Source: Heterotrichella gracilis
Lineage: Eukaryota > Sar > Xanthophyceae > Tribonematales > Xanthonemataceae
Reading direction: 5' to 3'
Length of the DNA: 64,000 nt
Assembly: GCA_032358255.1 (NCBI GenBank)
Contig: JAULBX010026941.1
Location: 155,796-219,795 of the forward strand
A program made the translations under genes and the position numbers. The notes below the pieces were generated by a model. The model was not told the DNA's origin and made no database searches. It saw only the letters and a program-made list of their open reading frames with translations. Below, piece after piece: positions 1-10,301 of the stretch (positions are counted from its first letter, which is position 1; each line of letters begins with the position of its first letter).

Positions 1-286
1 AGCGTTCTCAAAATTGCCCAGCAATAGTTGCGCAACGATTGCCAAATTGGATTGAATTGAATTTGAAGGCAATCGAATTGAAATTGCAAGCATATTTCAA
101 TGGAGAGTCTCCAGACACTTGAATCACTATGGCATACCCTCCTGCTGTTGCACGGCGTGCTAATTTGGGTTCAACCAGTGATCAGCTATTCACCCCATCG
201 CCAATGTGCCCCCCTCATCCCCCACGCCCCACTCCCCATTGCTCAAGCCCCCTTCACCCCCCATTCCCCCCCATCACCCCCCACCC

Positions 287-3200
287 TCACTCCAGCCCCT
301 GGTATGCCTGACGAAGCACCTCCTCCTCCGGTGCCTGCAGCAAACCCTTCACAAAGGGTTTCACCTCGCGCAGAAAATCATCCGGCCGCTCCTCCATCGC
401 CATGTGGCCGCAATCCCGGAACTCCACGTAGCGCATCCCAGCTACGCCACCCGCATCCCCACCGGTGCCCCTCTCCTCCTGCCCCTCCCCGCGCTCCTCC
501 AGTAACTTTGCCACCTGACATACGCGAAAGATGCTTAGGTCACACAGACACACACAAAAAAACCAACTATACCCTCCCAATACCAAACAGAAATTCTTAC
601 TCAGATTAGGTAATCTACATTATTCAAGTAAACCATCTACCTGGTGATTGCATCTTTCCGAGAGCACACATGTAACTTCAACTGTACATAACCCTAAACC
701 CTAAAGTATCATTACCTTGCGTGCGGTGGCTGTCAGTGGGTCCCATTCCCCCGTGACCATCAGCACAGGCGCATGCAGCTGATCATAAGGCAGGGAGGAG
801 GGCCAGGACAGGTGGCGCAGGTTGAGCAGCGCGCCGCGATCCCAGTTGTGGGCTCGGATGGGGCGCAGGTAGGCGTCCACCGTCTCCTGCTCACTGAACC
901 GGCTGTCGTTGCTGTACAGGAAATACCTGCAATACGGAGGGCAGGTCAAAACCCTAACAAAAGGTCCGTTCTGCCCTACGCGACACTTCCTGCAAAAGCC
1001 TACCCCGGGGTTCCGTCCGCCCCACATTACCCTTCCAATTTACCCAACTACTCCCCATCCCACAGCCAACGCACCTGCCCTTCCTGACCTGCTCACTGCT
1101 CTTAGCAAGCGACTTGCGCACATAGTGCAGCCCCGCCCTGTCGTTTGCCAGCAACGCCCGGGTGGCAGCAAAGCGCAGCTGCTGGCCAAGGGTGGTGCGC
1201 CGCATGAAACCCCCCGCCTCATTGGCCGGCAGGGCTGGGGCCACCAGCACTAGACCGGCGACCAAGGAGGGGTGGCTGCGGGGTGGAGAGTTGGCATGGT
1301 GGGTGGTGGGTGGTGGGTGGGGTGGTCCTCATAGGGTACGTTGGTTGGAACATATGTTAATCAAAACTGGTGACCCACCAGTTCATGTGCGTATCAACCA
1401 TTTTGTGAGCGCATCAGCCGTGCCATGCCCCTTATCCCACCATGCCACATGCGCACAAGTCATCTCATGCGCGCATGTGCCATACCATGTGCGTATCAAG
1501 CACAATCACGGGCGTAACCCCCACCATTTCAGGCAAGTATCACCCATTTCATGCTGTGGATGGAGCCCACCACTTCATGCATGCGTAAATTCATGCGCAC
1601 AGCCCACCCAGCCATGCATGCAAGCCATTCCCACCCCCATGCGAAACCTCGTACCGCAGTGCCATCTCCACCGCCACCACCGCGCCCTGTGAGTGGCCCA
1701 CCACCACCGCCTTCTCCACCCCAAGCTCCGACAGCAGGGCAGCCGCCAGCTCAGCATTGCCCTGGTGGGTGTATGGGTTTTCCTCCTGGGAGGGCCAAGA
1801 CAGGGGCCTGCAGGGGGTTGGGGCGGTGGGTGGGTGTAATGAGGGAAATCAACCATAACAGGTGCCATGGGGGAGCTGAGGCCAGGCTTGTGAGCCTCCA
1901 AATTTGAACAGATGCTCCCCAACCCCAAATCTACGCCAATGCAAGACATACCCAAATGACCCAACTTACATTGCAGTCCCCCTGGCCAGGCTGCTTTCTA
2001 ATAAAAAGTAGTAGGGGAACGCGTTACAATACAGGGAGCTCCCAGTAAAATGAAAGGACTTAAAGGCACCCAAGCGACATGAGACATGGGGCACAATGAC
2101 CCCATTCAAATCCTAAACCTATCTCCTAAACCCACCTCTCGCTGAGCCCAAATGGCGGCCTGTCCATTGCAATCACCCTGCAGCCCTCCGGAGTGACTGC
2201 TGTGCTGGCAAGGGGGTCAAGGGCAAAGCGCCTGCGGGGAAGACAGGGGGGCGAGACCAAGGTATTTTACGGAGAGGTGCCAGAGCCAAGTCAGTGTGGA
2301 ATGCGTGGAATTGGATTATGGTGGGGCAGCATGTGGTTGATGGGAGGTGGGGGTAAGCAATGCCCTAGTGACAGGTGGCTTGAACTTGTGCCATCATATC
2401 TTGTGCAAGTGATAATGTCACCATATGAGATCACAAAAAAAACGCTCAGGATGACTAGCAACTCAAAATCGTCCATACCGTCATTCCACCAGGAGGCCCC
2501 CTCCCTTTCCACGTACCAGTTGAATACCGAGCCGTTGAACCCATGCAGGAGCAGCACAGCCGGCTGGCCAGCCTGCACCGGTCCCCGTTCCTTGTAGTGT
2601 ATTTTCACCCCCCGTACCACCATGAACTTGCTGTCTGGGTCAGCCAGGTCTTCGGGTGGCAGGGTGTCGGTCAAGGGGGCTGGTCGGCCGAGGAACCAGG
2701 GGGAGACCAAATCCTCAACCCAGGGTAGGGTTTCCTTCTGTGCCTGGGGCGGGAGCACGGGTGGTAGGATTACCCTCTGTGCCAGGGTAACGTGTCAACC
2801 CTAGCCAAGGAAAGTAACCCTCAATGCATCCTGCTGTGATTACCCTTGGCTAGGGTTGACTAGGGTTTCTAAATACCCTGTGCAGAGTGCTGGCAGTAGT
2901 ATTTCTGCAGTGTCCGTGCTACTTCGCAGTAGCACCAGCCGTTTCCGTGCTATTTCAGGTTTGTATACCACGCATATATACACACATACCTGTTGAGACA
3001 ATGCACGCAGCAACTCCAAGTTCCGCTGCCATCCCGCCCTGCGGAGGCATGTGGGTCGTTGTGTCACCTGCTTGGAATACGCATACACACACGCACAGCA
3101 AAATAAATACACTGCAGTGCAAATCGTCCACTTACTCACTCGGTATATTAGTTTTAGCAGCACCAGTTTTGGGCAAAGTTTAGATCCAGTTTCGTGTGGT

Positions 3201-3382
3201 GCGTGTGCCTTCAGCGCAACTGCGCCACACCTGCTACTGTTGCGGCTGGTGGCTGAGGTGGTTTGCCTTCCAGAGCTTGATGCGGCGCATGTCACCGTGC
3301 TGCGCTGCGCCGTGCTCCGGCAGGTGGCTTTTCCGTGCGTTGCCGAGGATGGCGGGAAGCGCGAAAGCTGCAGCGCGGCCAT
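287..3382 (-). CDS. alpha/beta-hydrolase fold protein, probably plastid-targeted
   Basis: Eight exons read on the minus strand: 3382-3231, 3038-2990, 2743-2517, 2231-2136, 1807-1655, 1275-1075, 926-716, 514-287. Phases match at every GT-AG junction and the total is 439 codons including the stop (438 aa). The first exon (ATG at 3382) is rich in Ser, Thr, Arg and Ala and lacks acids, like a plastid transit peptide. The body is a classic alpha/beta hydrolase: oxyanion-side HGFNGS, the strand motif RVIAMDRPPFGLSER, nucleophile elbow GHSQGA (Ser about 214), acid in VTGEWD (Asp about 355) and His in CGHMAMEERP (about 400), so the triad looks complete. Family knowledge says hydrolysis of an ester, amide or C-C bond; the substrate cannot be inferred. 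It diverges from the A_thal_3526 gene across 555 bp. Confidence 0.88.
691..705. repeat. telomere-like CCCTAAACCCTAAA next to a hydrolase donor site
   Basis: The unit lies 10 bp beyond the exon 926-716 donor of the alpha/beta-hydrolase gene. It follows the same placement, just inside the intron next to a donor, seen repeatedly in the U32 and PP2C-like genes. Confidence 0.7.
2794..2860. repeat. 17-bp inverted repeat inside a hydrolase intron
   Basis: The arms at 2794-2810 and 2844-2860 are perfect reverse complements (left arm GTCAACCCTAGCCAAGG) with a 33-nt spacer. The element lies in the second intron (2744-2989) of the alpha/beta-hydrolase gene. The arms contain a CCCTAG telomere-like core. 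It could fold in pre-mRNA or be a small transposon relic; no target-site duplication is obvious. Confidence 0.8.
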
Positions 3383-3937
3383 GGCACACCTTGCAGACTG
3401 CGGATGGTTTGATGGCTGTGTTGGTGACCAGACGAGCTTGTTTAATTAGTAAAGAATATGTCAGGCAAGGGCTGTTGACGACGAACAAGAGTGGTGGGTT
3501 CAGTGTGTGGGTGTTGAAACTTTGATGGAGAGAAGGAGGCATTGAAACGAGGATGCATATGATCACTCCCCCTTGGCAGAAAGCGGGGAGGTTGAGGGGC
3601 CTTATCCACTGCAGCGTCTCGGATAAGCTCGCGTTTTGCCTGTCAAACATGCTTCGACCTGTTTAAATGCACACCCAGCGTCGCTGATGGCACCCAACAA
3701 GCTGCCCACTTCAGCATGTTACGGTCTCTTCTTGTGCCATCAACTTGCACCTCCTGCTAGCTCGAGCCGAACGGCGTTTGCGTATGTTTGTATGTTTTCT
3801 ATTTAGTTCGGTACCCATGGCCGAGGGTTTTCTTGACAACAGTGCATCAGAAAGCCCAGTATGCCTTGAACAACACCCCGTGCCCGTCAGCTGACGCTAC
3901 CACTCTTTGACCTTGTAACGCCAACTACCACACCGCT
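3383..3937. promoter_or_regulatory. divergent intergenic region, hydrolase / A_thal_3526 gene
   Basis: This 555-bp gap separates two head-to-head start codons (3382 minus, 3938 plus), so it should hold both promoters and both 5' UTRs. I see no clear TATA box. Unlike several other divergent gaps here it contains no CATATGCATGCAT-type element. Confidence 0.5.
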
Positions 3938-5074
3938 ATGTCAGTGGCGTTGGAGGCCAATTCAGCTGGCGGAACGTCAGGCGGGCTGGACTCCATCTCT
4001 CTGGGCCTACATAGCAACCCCCCCACGGACACAGACGGCAGGAAGGTCTCCACCCAAGACATCCAGCTGGTGCAGAACCTCATCGAGCGGTGTCTACAGC
4101 TGTACATGAGCCAGAAGGAGGTTGTGCATACCCTGCACCAGCAGGCCAAGATCGAGCCAGGCTTCACCCAACTAGTGTGGCAGAAGCTGGAGGAGCAGAA
4201 CCCAGAGTTCTTCAGGGCCTACTACACCCGCTTGAAACTCAAAGACCAGATAGTGCTCTTCAACCACCTCTTGGAGCAGCAGGTCCAAATGGTCCAGAAG
4301 ATGCAGCGCGCCTGGTTCCAATCGGGCCCCCCACCAGGCATGGCTATGTTCCCTCCCCGCCCCGGTGTGCCCCCCATGCCGGGGATGCCGCCCATGCACC
4401 CGGGCATGCCCTTCAACGGCATGCAGCCAGCGATGCCAGCCAGCTCATCAGCAGCTGCTGCCCCGGGCGCCCCACACGCGGTGGCAGCGGGGGTGCCTGC
4501 GGCCTCCAACGGGCTCCCTCCAGATGGCACCGCGTCCCCATCTGCAGATGGCGCACACGCGCACACCGCCGCTGCAGACGTGGCGCTGGGGCAGACCTTC
4601 TTGCAAGACCAGCCGGCGGCAAACGGGGGGGTGGAGGGGGTCAAAGCCGAGGTCAAGCTGGAGGGGGGGGCGCTGGGGTCCACACCGGAGCTTGCCATGC
4701 CCAGCCAGGTGGCCATGCAAGCTGGGAGCATGGCCATGGGCTTGGGCATTTTTGGGGACCTGGGCCATCACGGTGCCGACCTGGCACACCATGGGCTCTC
4801 CACCGCCCATGCGGACCTGATGATGGGCTTTGGAGGCTTCCCCAACCTGGCAAGCCCCTTGAACGCAGCTGGCATCTTCCCGGGGGGCTTTGCAGACCAT
4901 TCAACAGGGGACCTGTCTCACTTGCCGCGGAATTTCAGCCTGTCAGACCTGTCACTTGACCATTTGGGGGGGGAGAATGACCCGGGCTTGTCGTTGCTGA
5001 TGCCCAGTGACCACCCGCATGACCTGCCCAGGAACTTCAGCTTTTCAGAGTTGCCCTTGGACGTGGACCAGTAG
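3938..5074 (+). CDS. A_thal_3526 (TIGR01589/PF09713) plant-specific domain protein
   Basis: Single-exon gene of 378 aa with ATG at 3938 and TAG at 5072-5074. Residues about 36-93 match the uncharacterised plant-specific A_thal_3526 domain, recognisable from LIERCLQLYMSQKEVVHTL, AKIEPGFTQLVWQKLEEQNP and FFRAYYTRLKLKDQIVLFNH. The domain is strongly helical. The rest is low-complexity and likely disordered: a Pro/Met/Gly-rich stretch (about 130-170) and an Ala/Gly-rich middle. The C-terminus carries two similar short motifs, LPRNFSLSDLSLD and LPRNFSFSELPLD, that resemble duplicated short linear interaction motifs. Plant members of this family have no settled biochemical role, and I do not assign one. 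Lack of introns is unusual among its neighbours. Confidence 0.9.
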   Translation: MSVALEANSAGGTSGGLDSISLGLHSNPPTDTDGRKVSTQDIQLVQNLIERCLQLYMSQKEVVHTLHQQAKIEPGFTQLVWQKLEEQNPEFFRAYYTRLKLKDQIVLFNHLLEQQVQMVQKMQRAWFQSGPPPGMAMFPPRPGVPPMPGMPPMHPGMPFNGMQPAMPASSSAAAAPGAPHAVAAGVPAASNGLPPDGTASPSADGAHAHTAAADVALGQTFLQDQPAANGGVEGVKAEVKLEGGALGSTPELAMPSQVAMQAGSMAMGLGIFGDLGHHGADLAHHGLSTAHADLMMGFGGFPNLASPLNAAGIFPGGFADHSTGDLSHLPRNFSLSDLSLDHLGGENDPGLSLLMPSDHPHDLPRNFSFSELPLDVDQ

Positions 5075-6470
5075 GAATTTTGTGGGGTTGGGTGCTGTGG
5101 TGTTGCGCCACGCTTTTGTGCGCTCCATATGTGGAGCATAGCGGCCCCATGCTTCTTATGGGTCGTTTTGGTTTCTTTTTCATGTTTGCCAAGGCCCACT
5201 TGGCACTTCAGTTATGTTTCGCCAGCTTCGTTAAAGAAGAGCACCATCTTGGTGTTGTGACTGTATTTAGGCTGGCACAACAAACAGCAAAATGCCTTCA
5301 GATATCTCAAACCTTGCTTCACGTCCTTTGCAGCAAGCACAATAAGACATGCCTGTGTTTTTGCAAGGTCCTTGTTTTTCCAACCAGTGAGTGGACGAGC
5401 TTGCCTGCTTCATACCACCTCTGCGGGAGTGGTATGGCCACCTTTTTGTGCCTTCATGTGTCCATCAATGCCAGACACAGTGTAAACCCCACCTGTATTG
5501 CAGATGACTGTGTGACCAATTGGCAGTGGCACCATACGTGGGGCACGCCACAATATGCTGCTCACAGCCACTTGGCAATTACTTGCTTGTGTGAGCTGCT
5601 GCTGTCAAAAGGTCAGACAACAAGTTGAATGGCACTGGTTAAAGCACCCAATCAAAGCCACAGCTGGTCGGCACTGGTTAAAGCCCCACTTTTTAAGGCA
5701 AAACCGTACCCTATCAAGCGTCAACTGCACACGTCAAGGCAACAATCGCTGCAAACCAGTATACTATAAGGGCTCGATGAAAATGTCGCCCAACGGTGTA
5801 CCTAGACGACAGGAGGGTGCTATACAACAAACAAACTGCAGGTCCTGCCTACACTGGAACGTCACTGCAGCTGTGGTTATATAGGGAACAACTCTCTCTC
5901 GCTCGCTACACTGCACTCTCAACGTTGCTCTCGGGCATGTGGAGACACACACTCAGGGCTAAAAATAGCGGGACTCCTGAAGGTGTCAGAAACAAAGGCG
6001 TCTCAATATTGTCTTACTTGTCAAACTACTAAGTGAAGCTACGAGCAAAGAATACCAGGCAGAAAAAATTGCTGAAATGATCCAGCAGCGGACCCGAAAG
6101 CTCGTGGACTGATCAAAACTGAACTGGTGCTATTGACCAAAAAATCCCACAAAGAATACACGGGTCCAGCAAAACTGGCTGCGCCTGACTGGCAGGTCGC
6201 CACGGTTCCTGAACACCACCTACCATCTGTTGCCTAGGTCACACGAAAGGAGCAACAACGTGTGCAAAGGAGTGCGGCTACCAACTGCTCCTCGCGCCTG
6301 CCCTGGCTTGTGCATGTGTTGAATCGACAGCCGCCAGCCTGGCAGCTGGCCCTTGCGCCAACCAACCCCAGTCATGCGTTCGCGCGCTGCATGAAGGGGC
6401 TGAAGGTCCCCCCCCGCCTGCTGAGCCAGTGCACCCACCAAGGCGCAGCAGCCGCAGGCCGAAACCCTTG
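5075..6470. other. convergent intergenic region with 3' UTRs
   Basis: This stretch lies between two genes that end toward each other. No coding exon is convincing. It includes a direct repeat of GGCACTGGTTAAAGC at 5631-5645 and 5670-5684 and should contain both 3' UTRs. Confidence 0.5.
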
Positions 6471-8077
6471 CTAGGGTCCAAAGGACAGCCCCTTGGAGTG
6501 CGGTGGTCGCCGCTTGTCCGCCAGGCCCCAAACATCCCGCCGCTTGAGCAGTGGCACCCCGTCATTGTCCAGCGTCAGCAGCTCAAAGGTGTCCCCATTA
6601 TCCGCCTCGGGCTGCGAGGCCGGCTGGTAGTTGGGCGAGTAGCCGGTGAACTGCGCTTTTGAAGACTGCAGCGTGAAGCGGCGCTGGAAGGGCAACCGCT
6701 GCTGCTGCACCTGGGGCTTGATTGCGCGCTCGCGCTCCTCCCCTGGTTGTAGGGCGCTGAACTCCTCCTGCAGTGGGTGTTGGTTGGTTAGTTACCTATA
6801 CTGACTTACTCACAAGCGTTCCAGCGATACAGCTAGATTAGCAGTGTATCCTACAATGACCGCCTTGCCTAGCGCCAACCAGCCCTGTCCTGCCACTGGA
6901 CAGTTCCCTATGTTTCAGGTAAAAACACAGCAATACAGGCATACTAACACCACCGCCGCACCCGCGGTCAGCGCAGCTACACTGCATGAAGCAACGCCTG
7001 GACATGAGTCCACCAAACAGTTGCAATACATTAGGAGCTTCCCAAGGGGCCATGCGTATCAAGAGTGCCAGGTTGAAGCCCACATGTACCACCACATTTC
7101 CTCTTGCTTCACCCGTACAAGGCAGCGGGGAAACAGGAGCTGCTGGGGCATGCTCATGGTGAGTGGCCCATGCGATGCCAGTGGAAGGCAAAAGGAGGCA
7201 TTACAAGTTGTCAGTGCAGATCGTGTGGCCTCACCGGTGATGGAACTTGCAGCAGTCGGTTGGGCCCAGGTTGCCAGGCAACAATGGCCATCTGTTTTTG
7301 GATGGTTTGAATATCAAGTGGATCATCAGGTTTGGAGCGGTACGAGTACGTGACCACTCCCTCCGCATCTTCACTCGTCAGCTTGGTCCAATCCTAGGGC
7401 AGCAGTGAGGGCAATCAGCTGACAAGCTCAGCACCGTGTAACACAGTGGTGCCCTAACAGCATGCATAGGGCGTGGGCTCACCTGCTCTTCCAGGATGAC
7501 GTACTTGTATTCAAGTTTGGCACCGGCTGGGAGCTCAACCTGCGCAACCCAACACCCAAACTGCTGTGAGCAACGCAGAAACTCCACAAAACAAGGTGCT
7601 GGAGCAGTGTGTAGGAGGCATGCGTACCTCCACTGTCCATACGTCGCCTTGGTTCCATGTCATGGGCACCTTGGCTATTGACAGGAAGGACCATCCGAAG
7701 GGTATTTGCGACCCTCCCACGCACAGGATCTGCCTGTCGTGCACCCGGAAGTGCACTGAAAGCCGTACCCGCACAAGGGGCGGATCATCCTTCTTCTGCA
7801 AGTTGAAATCGTTGCGCGATGGAAACTCGATGAAGTCTGCTGCGTCGGATACGTTCTGCCTGCCAAACTGAGGGCCTGGGAAGCTGTCTGGCTGGCCTCC
7901 TAGTCTCAAAGTGGCTGCTGCTGTGCCGGCATATACAGGGACACAGCCCAATCTGTGTGCTGGGGCGTACTGTATCTTCTGTCGCTTTGGGCTGGGGGCT
8001 CGGCCTACCAGGCATGGGCGGTTGCCACCACCGCACAAGAAAGACGCGCCTTTTGAAGAGTGTACAGCGGGAGCCAT
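6471..8077 (-). CDS. CBM20 starch-binding-domain protein, plastid-type N-terminus
   Basis: Four phase-consistent exons on the minus strand: 8077-7628, 7539-7483, 7393-7235, 6767-6471, giving 320 aa. ATG at 8077 is the first true ATG; an upstream in-frame GTG at 8098 was not used. The first 40 residues are Ser/Arg/Ala-rich, consistent with a transit peptide. Residues about 101-205 form a carbohydrate-binding module 20: VRLSVHFRVHD, then ILCVGGSQIPFGWS, VPMTWNQGDVWTVEVELP and KLEYKYVILEEQDW, with the spaced aromatic residues used for starch binding in this family. No catalytic domain follows; the last exon encodes a polar, low-complexity tail. By family it should bind alpha-glucan in the chloroplast, perhaps as a scaffold or regulator. 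It is head-to-head with the MaoC-like gene at only 214 bp. Confidence 0.85.
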
Positions 8078-8291
8078 AACAACACTAGGCGGGTGCACAG
8101 CCCGCTACACTACCCTCTGTCCATCGCAGGGGCATGAGGCCAACTGCTGCCGGGTCCACAGAAGGACGTATCTTCGCTGTGTGGGCTCCCTCATCCACAG
8201 TATAAGGTGGAGGGTTTAACCCAACAGGGGCACGGATCACTGGCCGATACGCTTTCAAACGCAGCAGGTTAAGCGTGCAGTGGGCAGTCAG
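8078..8291. promoter_or_regulatory. compact bidirectional promoter region
   Basis: Only 214 bp separate the divergent start codons of the CBM20 gene (8077, minus) and the proposed start of the MaoC-like gene (8292, plus). If the plus-strand first exon is right, this is the shortest bidirectional promoter in the window. Confidence 0.45.
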
Positions 8292-9361
8292 ATGCTCTCG
8301 ATGCGTTTCAAACCACGTCTGGGCAGGGATGGAGCTGGGTTTTGCTGCTTGTCTGCGCCTGCCTTCGCACGATACAACCTGTGGCAACTTTCCGTCCGTC
8401 CGTACACCACCTCGGGCCTTGGCAAAACCGGCTCAAACCACCGAAACCTGGCTGCCCAAAACATATCTTGAGGGCGGCTGAGGCGCTGAGCTGTTTGTCA
8501 CGACAACGCGCCACCTGGCAAAATATTTTTGCCGGATATTTGCATGCATCTCCATGCATCTACATGTTCCACACAGGCTCATATTGTACTCCTTGAAAAG
8601 TTTTCCTTTGTTTGGAGTGGGCCAAACGATACATCCGCAGACGGTATTGGCGAGTGGGTGGTGGGCACTTTGACATGTACAGCGTGTGGGGCAAGTGGCT
8701 GGGCAGGAGGGCCTTCAGCGCAACGGCGCTTCAAGAAGGGTAGGGATACAAAAACGAGCCCACTGTTTTGACCTTCTACTGCTGCCTCCAAGTAGATGCC
8801 TACCCAGTTGGCTCTGCATTTAGTGGCATGCACATGCCTTGGTGGGTTCCACCCCTCTGGGACGGCTTCCCCCCCACAGTTAGGGGGCTTCACACCAAAT
8901 AAACGTGTTTTTTATACAGTGGATTGGATGGGTATCACACAACCTGCACATGTAATCCTCTCTTAAAACACCGCAGGTCAGTGTACAAACTACAGAAGCA
9001 GTTCAGCCAGGCAGATGTGCGCGCCTTCGTTGAACTCACAGGGGATGCGAACCCCATCCACCAGCCAGCTGTGGCACCCGGGGCAGACAAGCAGCTTGCA
9101 CCCATCCTCCCAGGCATGCTCTGCGCGTCCCTGTTCCCAGCCATCATCGGGTCACAGTTCCAAGGGGCTATCTACGCCAACCAGACCCTAAAGTTTCGCT
9201 CCCAGGCGCACGTGGGGGACGTCCTGGTTGCCACAGTGCAAGTGGATAAGGCCAGCAGTAGCAGAGTGGTGTTCACTACGTCCTGTGCCACGGCAGACGG
9301 GAGAGTGGTGGTGGATGGGACAGCGCTGGCGTTGATCAGGGCAGCCAAGGAGAACCGATGA
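8292..9361 (+). CDS. MaoC-like hotdog-fold dehydratase/hydratase, probably mitochondrial
   Basis: The main exon 8977-9361 is certain. It encodes a compact hotdog protein with the hydratase-2 signature FVELTGDANPIHQ (catalytic Asp/His pair), then LPGMLCASLFPAIIG and VGDVLVATVQV. This is the MaoC/(R)-enoyl-CoA hydratase or mitochondrial 3-hydroxyacyl-thioester dehydratase (HTD2-like) family, acting in fatty-acid synthesis or breakdown. The acceptor at 8976 needs a phase-2 upstream exon. The best candidate is 8292-8401 (ATG at 8292), which encodes an Arg-rich, mitochondrial-type leader containing LSVRP and gives a 164-aa protein. That first exon and its GTACAC donor are inferred and less secure than the second. 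Confidence 0.75.
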
Positions 9362-10301
9362 CCACTCCAATCTCGCCTCAATGTGGCTGTACTGTTGGCT
9401 GGTTTGGCCTTACAACGGCCAACAGCCACCGACAAAACATGCCAATCGGGAGCACCGTTGGCAAAATCAGCGCCGGTGTGTGCACGCATTGGTGCAACAC
9501 AAGGCAGTCCATGCCACACAAGGCACTGCAAGCAGCTGAGGAGCCCATAACTACTCCAATGTCGCGTTACTGCTGCGTGAAGTGCTGGTTGCTGTCCTGG
9601 GGGCCTGTCAACACCGACTTGGCAAAGTTTGTTGCTCAGGGGACGTGCTGGAGGCCATCCAAGCACCCTAGCAATACCGTGTGGCATGGCTCAGCAGCTC
9701 CAAGACCATGACAGCAGTGGACTTCTTTTGCAGCTTTACAGTCACAAAAAATTGGAACACCAACCAGGTATGTGCAGAGCAAGGTCAGTGTTTGCACTGG
9801 CCCAACCCTCTCAAGAAGGTGCCATATTCCCGCTTGATATTTCCTTGTGTGGAAATGGTTGCTGCACATGTCGTTTGTTGTTCGCCACAGTAATTGGCGT
9901 AATTGCAGTGAAACCAACATGGCTGATGGCGTAGATAGCAACCTGGTACCGCAGTAAGCTATATTACAGGCATTCTGACCTATGCGGTTTCATTTGTTAA
10001 TAACATGAAGGGGCATACATGCCTCTGCTGAAGACCTTCCACAATTTCTGACAAGCGCACAACCCACCCTCACCCCTTGTGTAGGATCCAAGTTGGGGGG
10101 GTGAGCACCACTCCCCCAAACACCATCCACCGGGCAAAGTTCCACCTGCCAGCCTCACCCTCCACGTCCTTGTATCACCCGGCCCCCCTACCCTCCAGCA
10201 GCAGCACAATACACCCTTCACCACGTCCCAACCCCCCAGCAGCAGTGCCAAACCAAGCTTCACCACTCCTCCTACCCTCCAGGCGCAGCACCACACACCC
10301 T
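9362..10301. other. convergent intergenic region, with tandem copies near the U32 stop
   Basis: No gene is supported here. Between about 10187 and 10305 a roughly 38-bp unit (CTACCCTCCAG...CACCCTTCACC) occurs at 10187-10222 and again at 10268-10305. The second copy runs into the last codons and stop of the U32 gene. The rest is 3' flank of both genes. Confidence 0.5.

Noticed and set aside
100-609. Pro-rich plus-strand open frame
   Set aside because: It lies opposite the C-terminal exon of the alpha/beta hydrolase and is a composition shadow with no domain.
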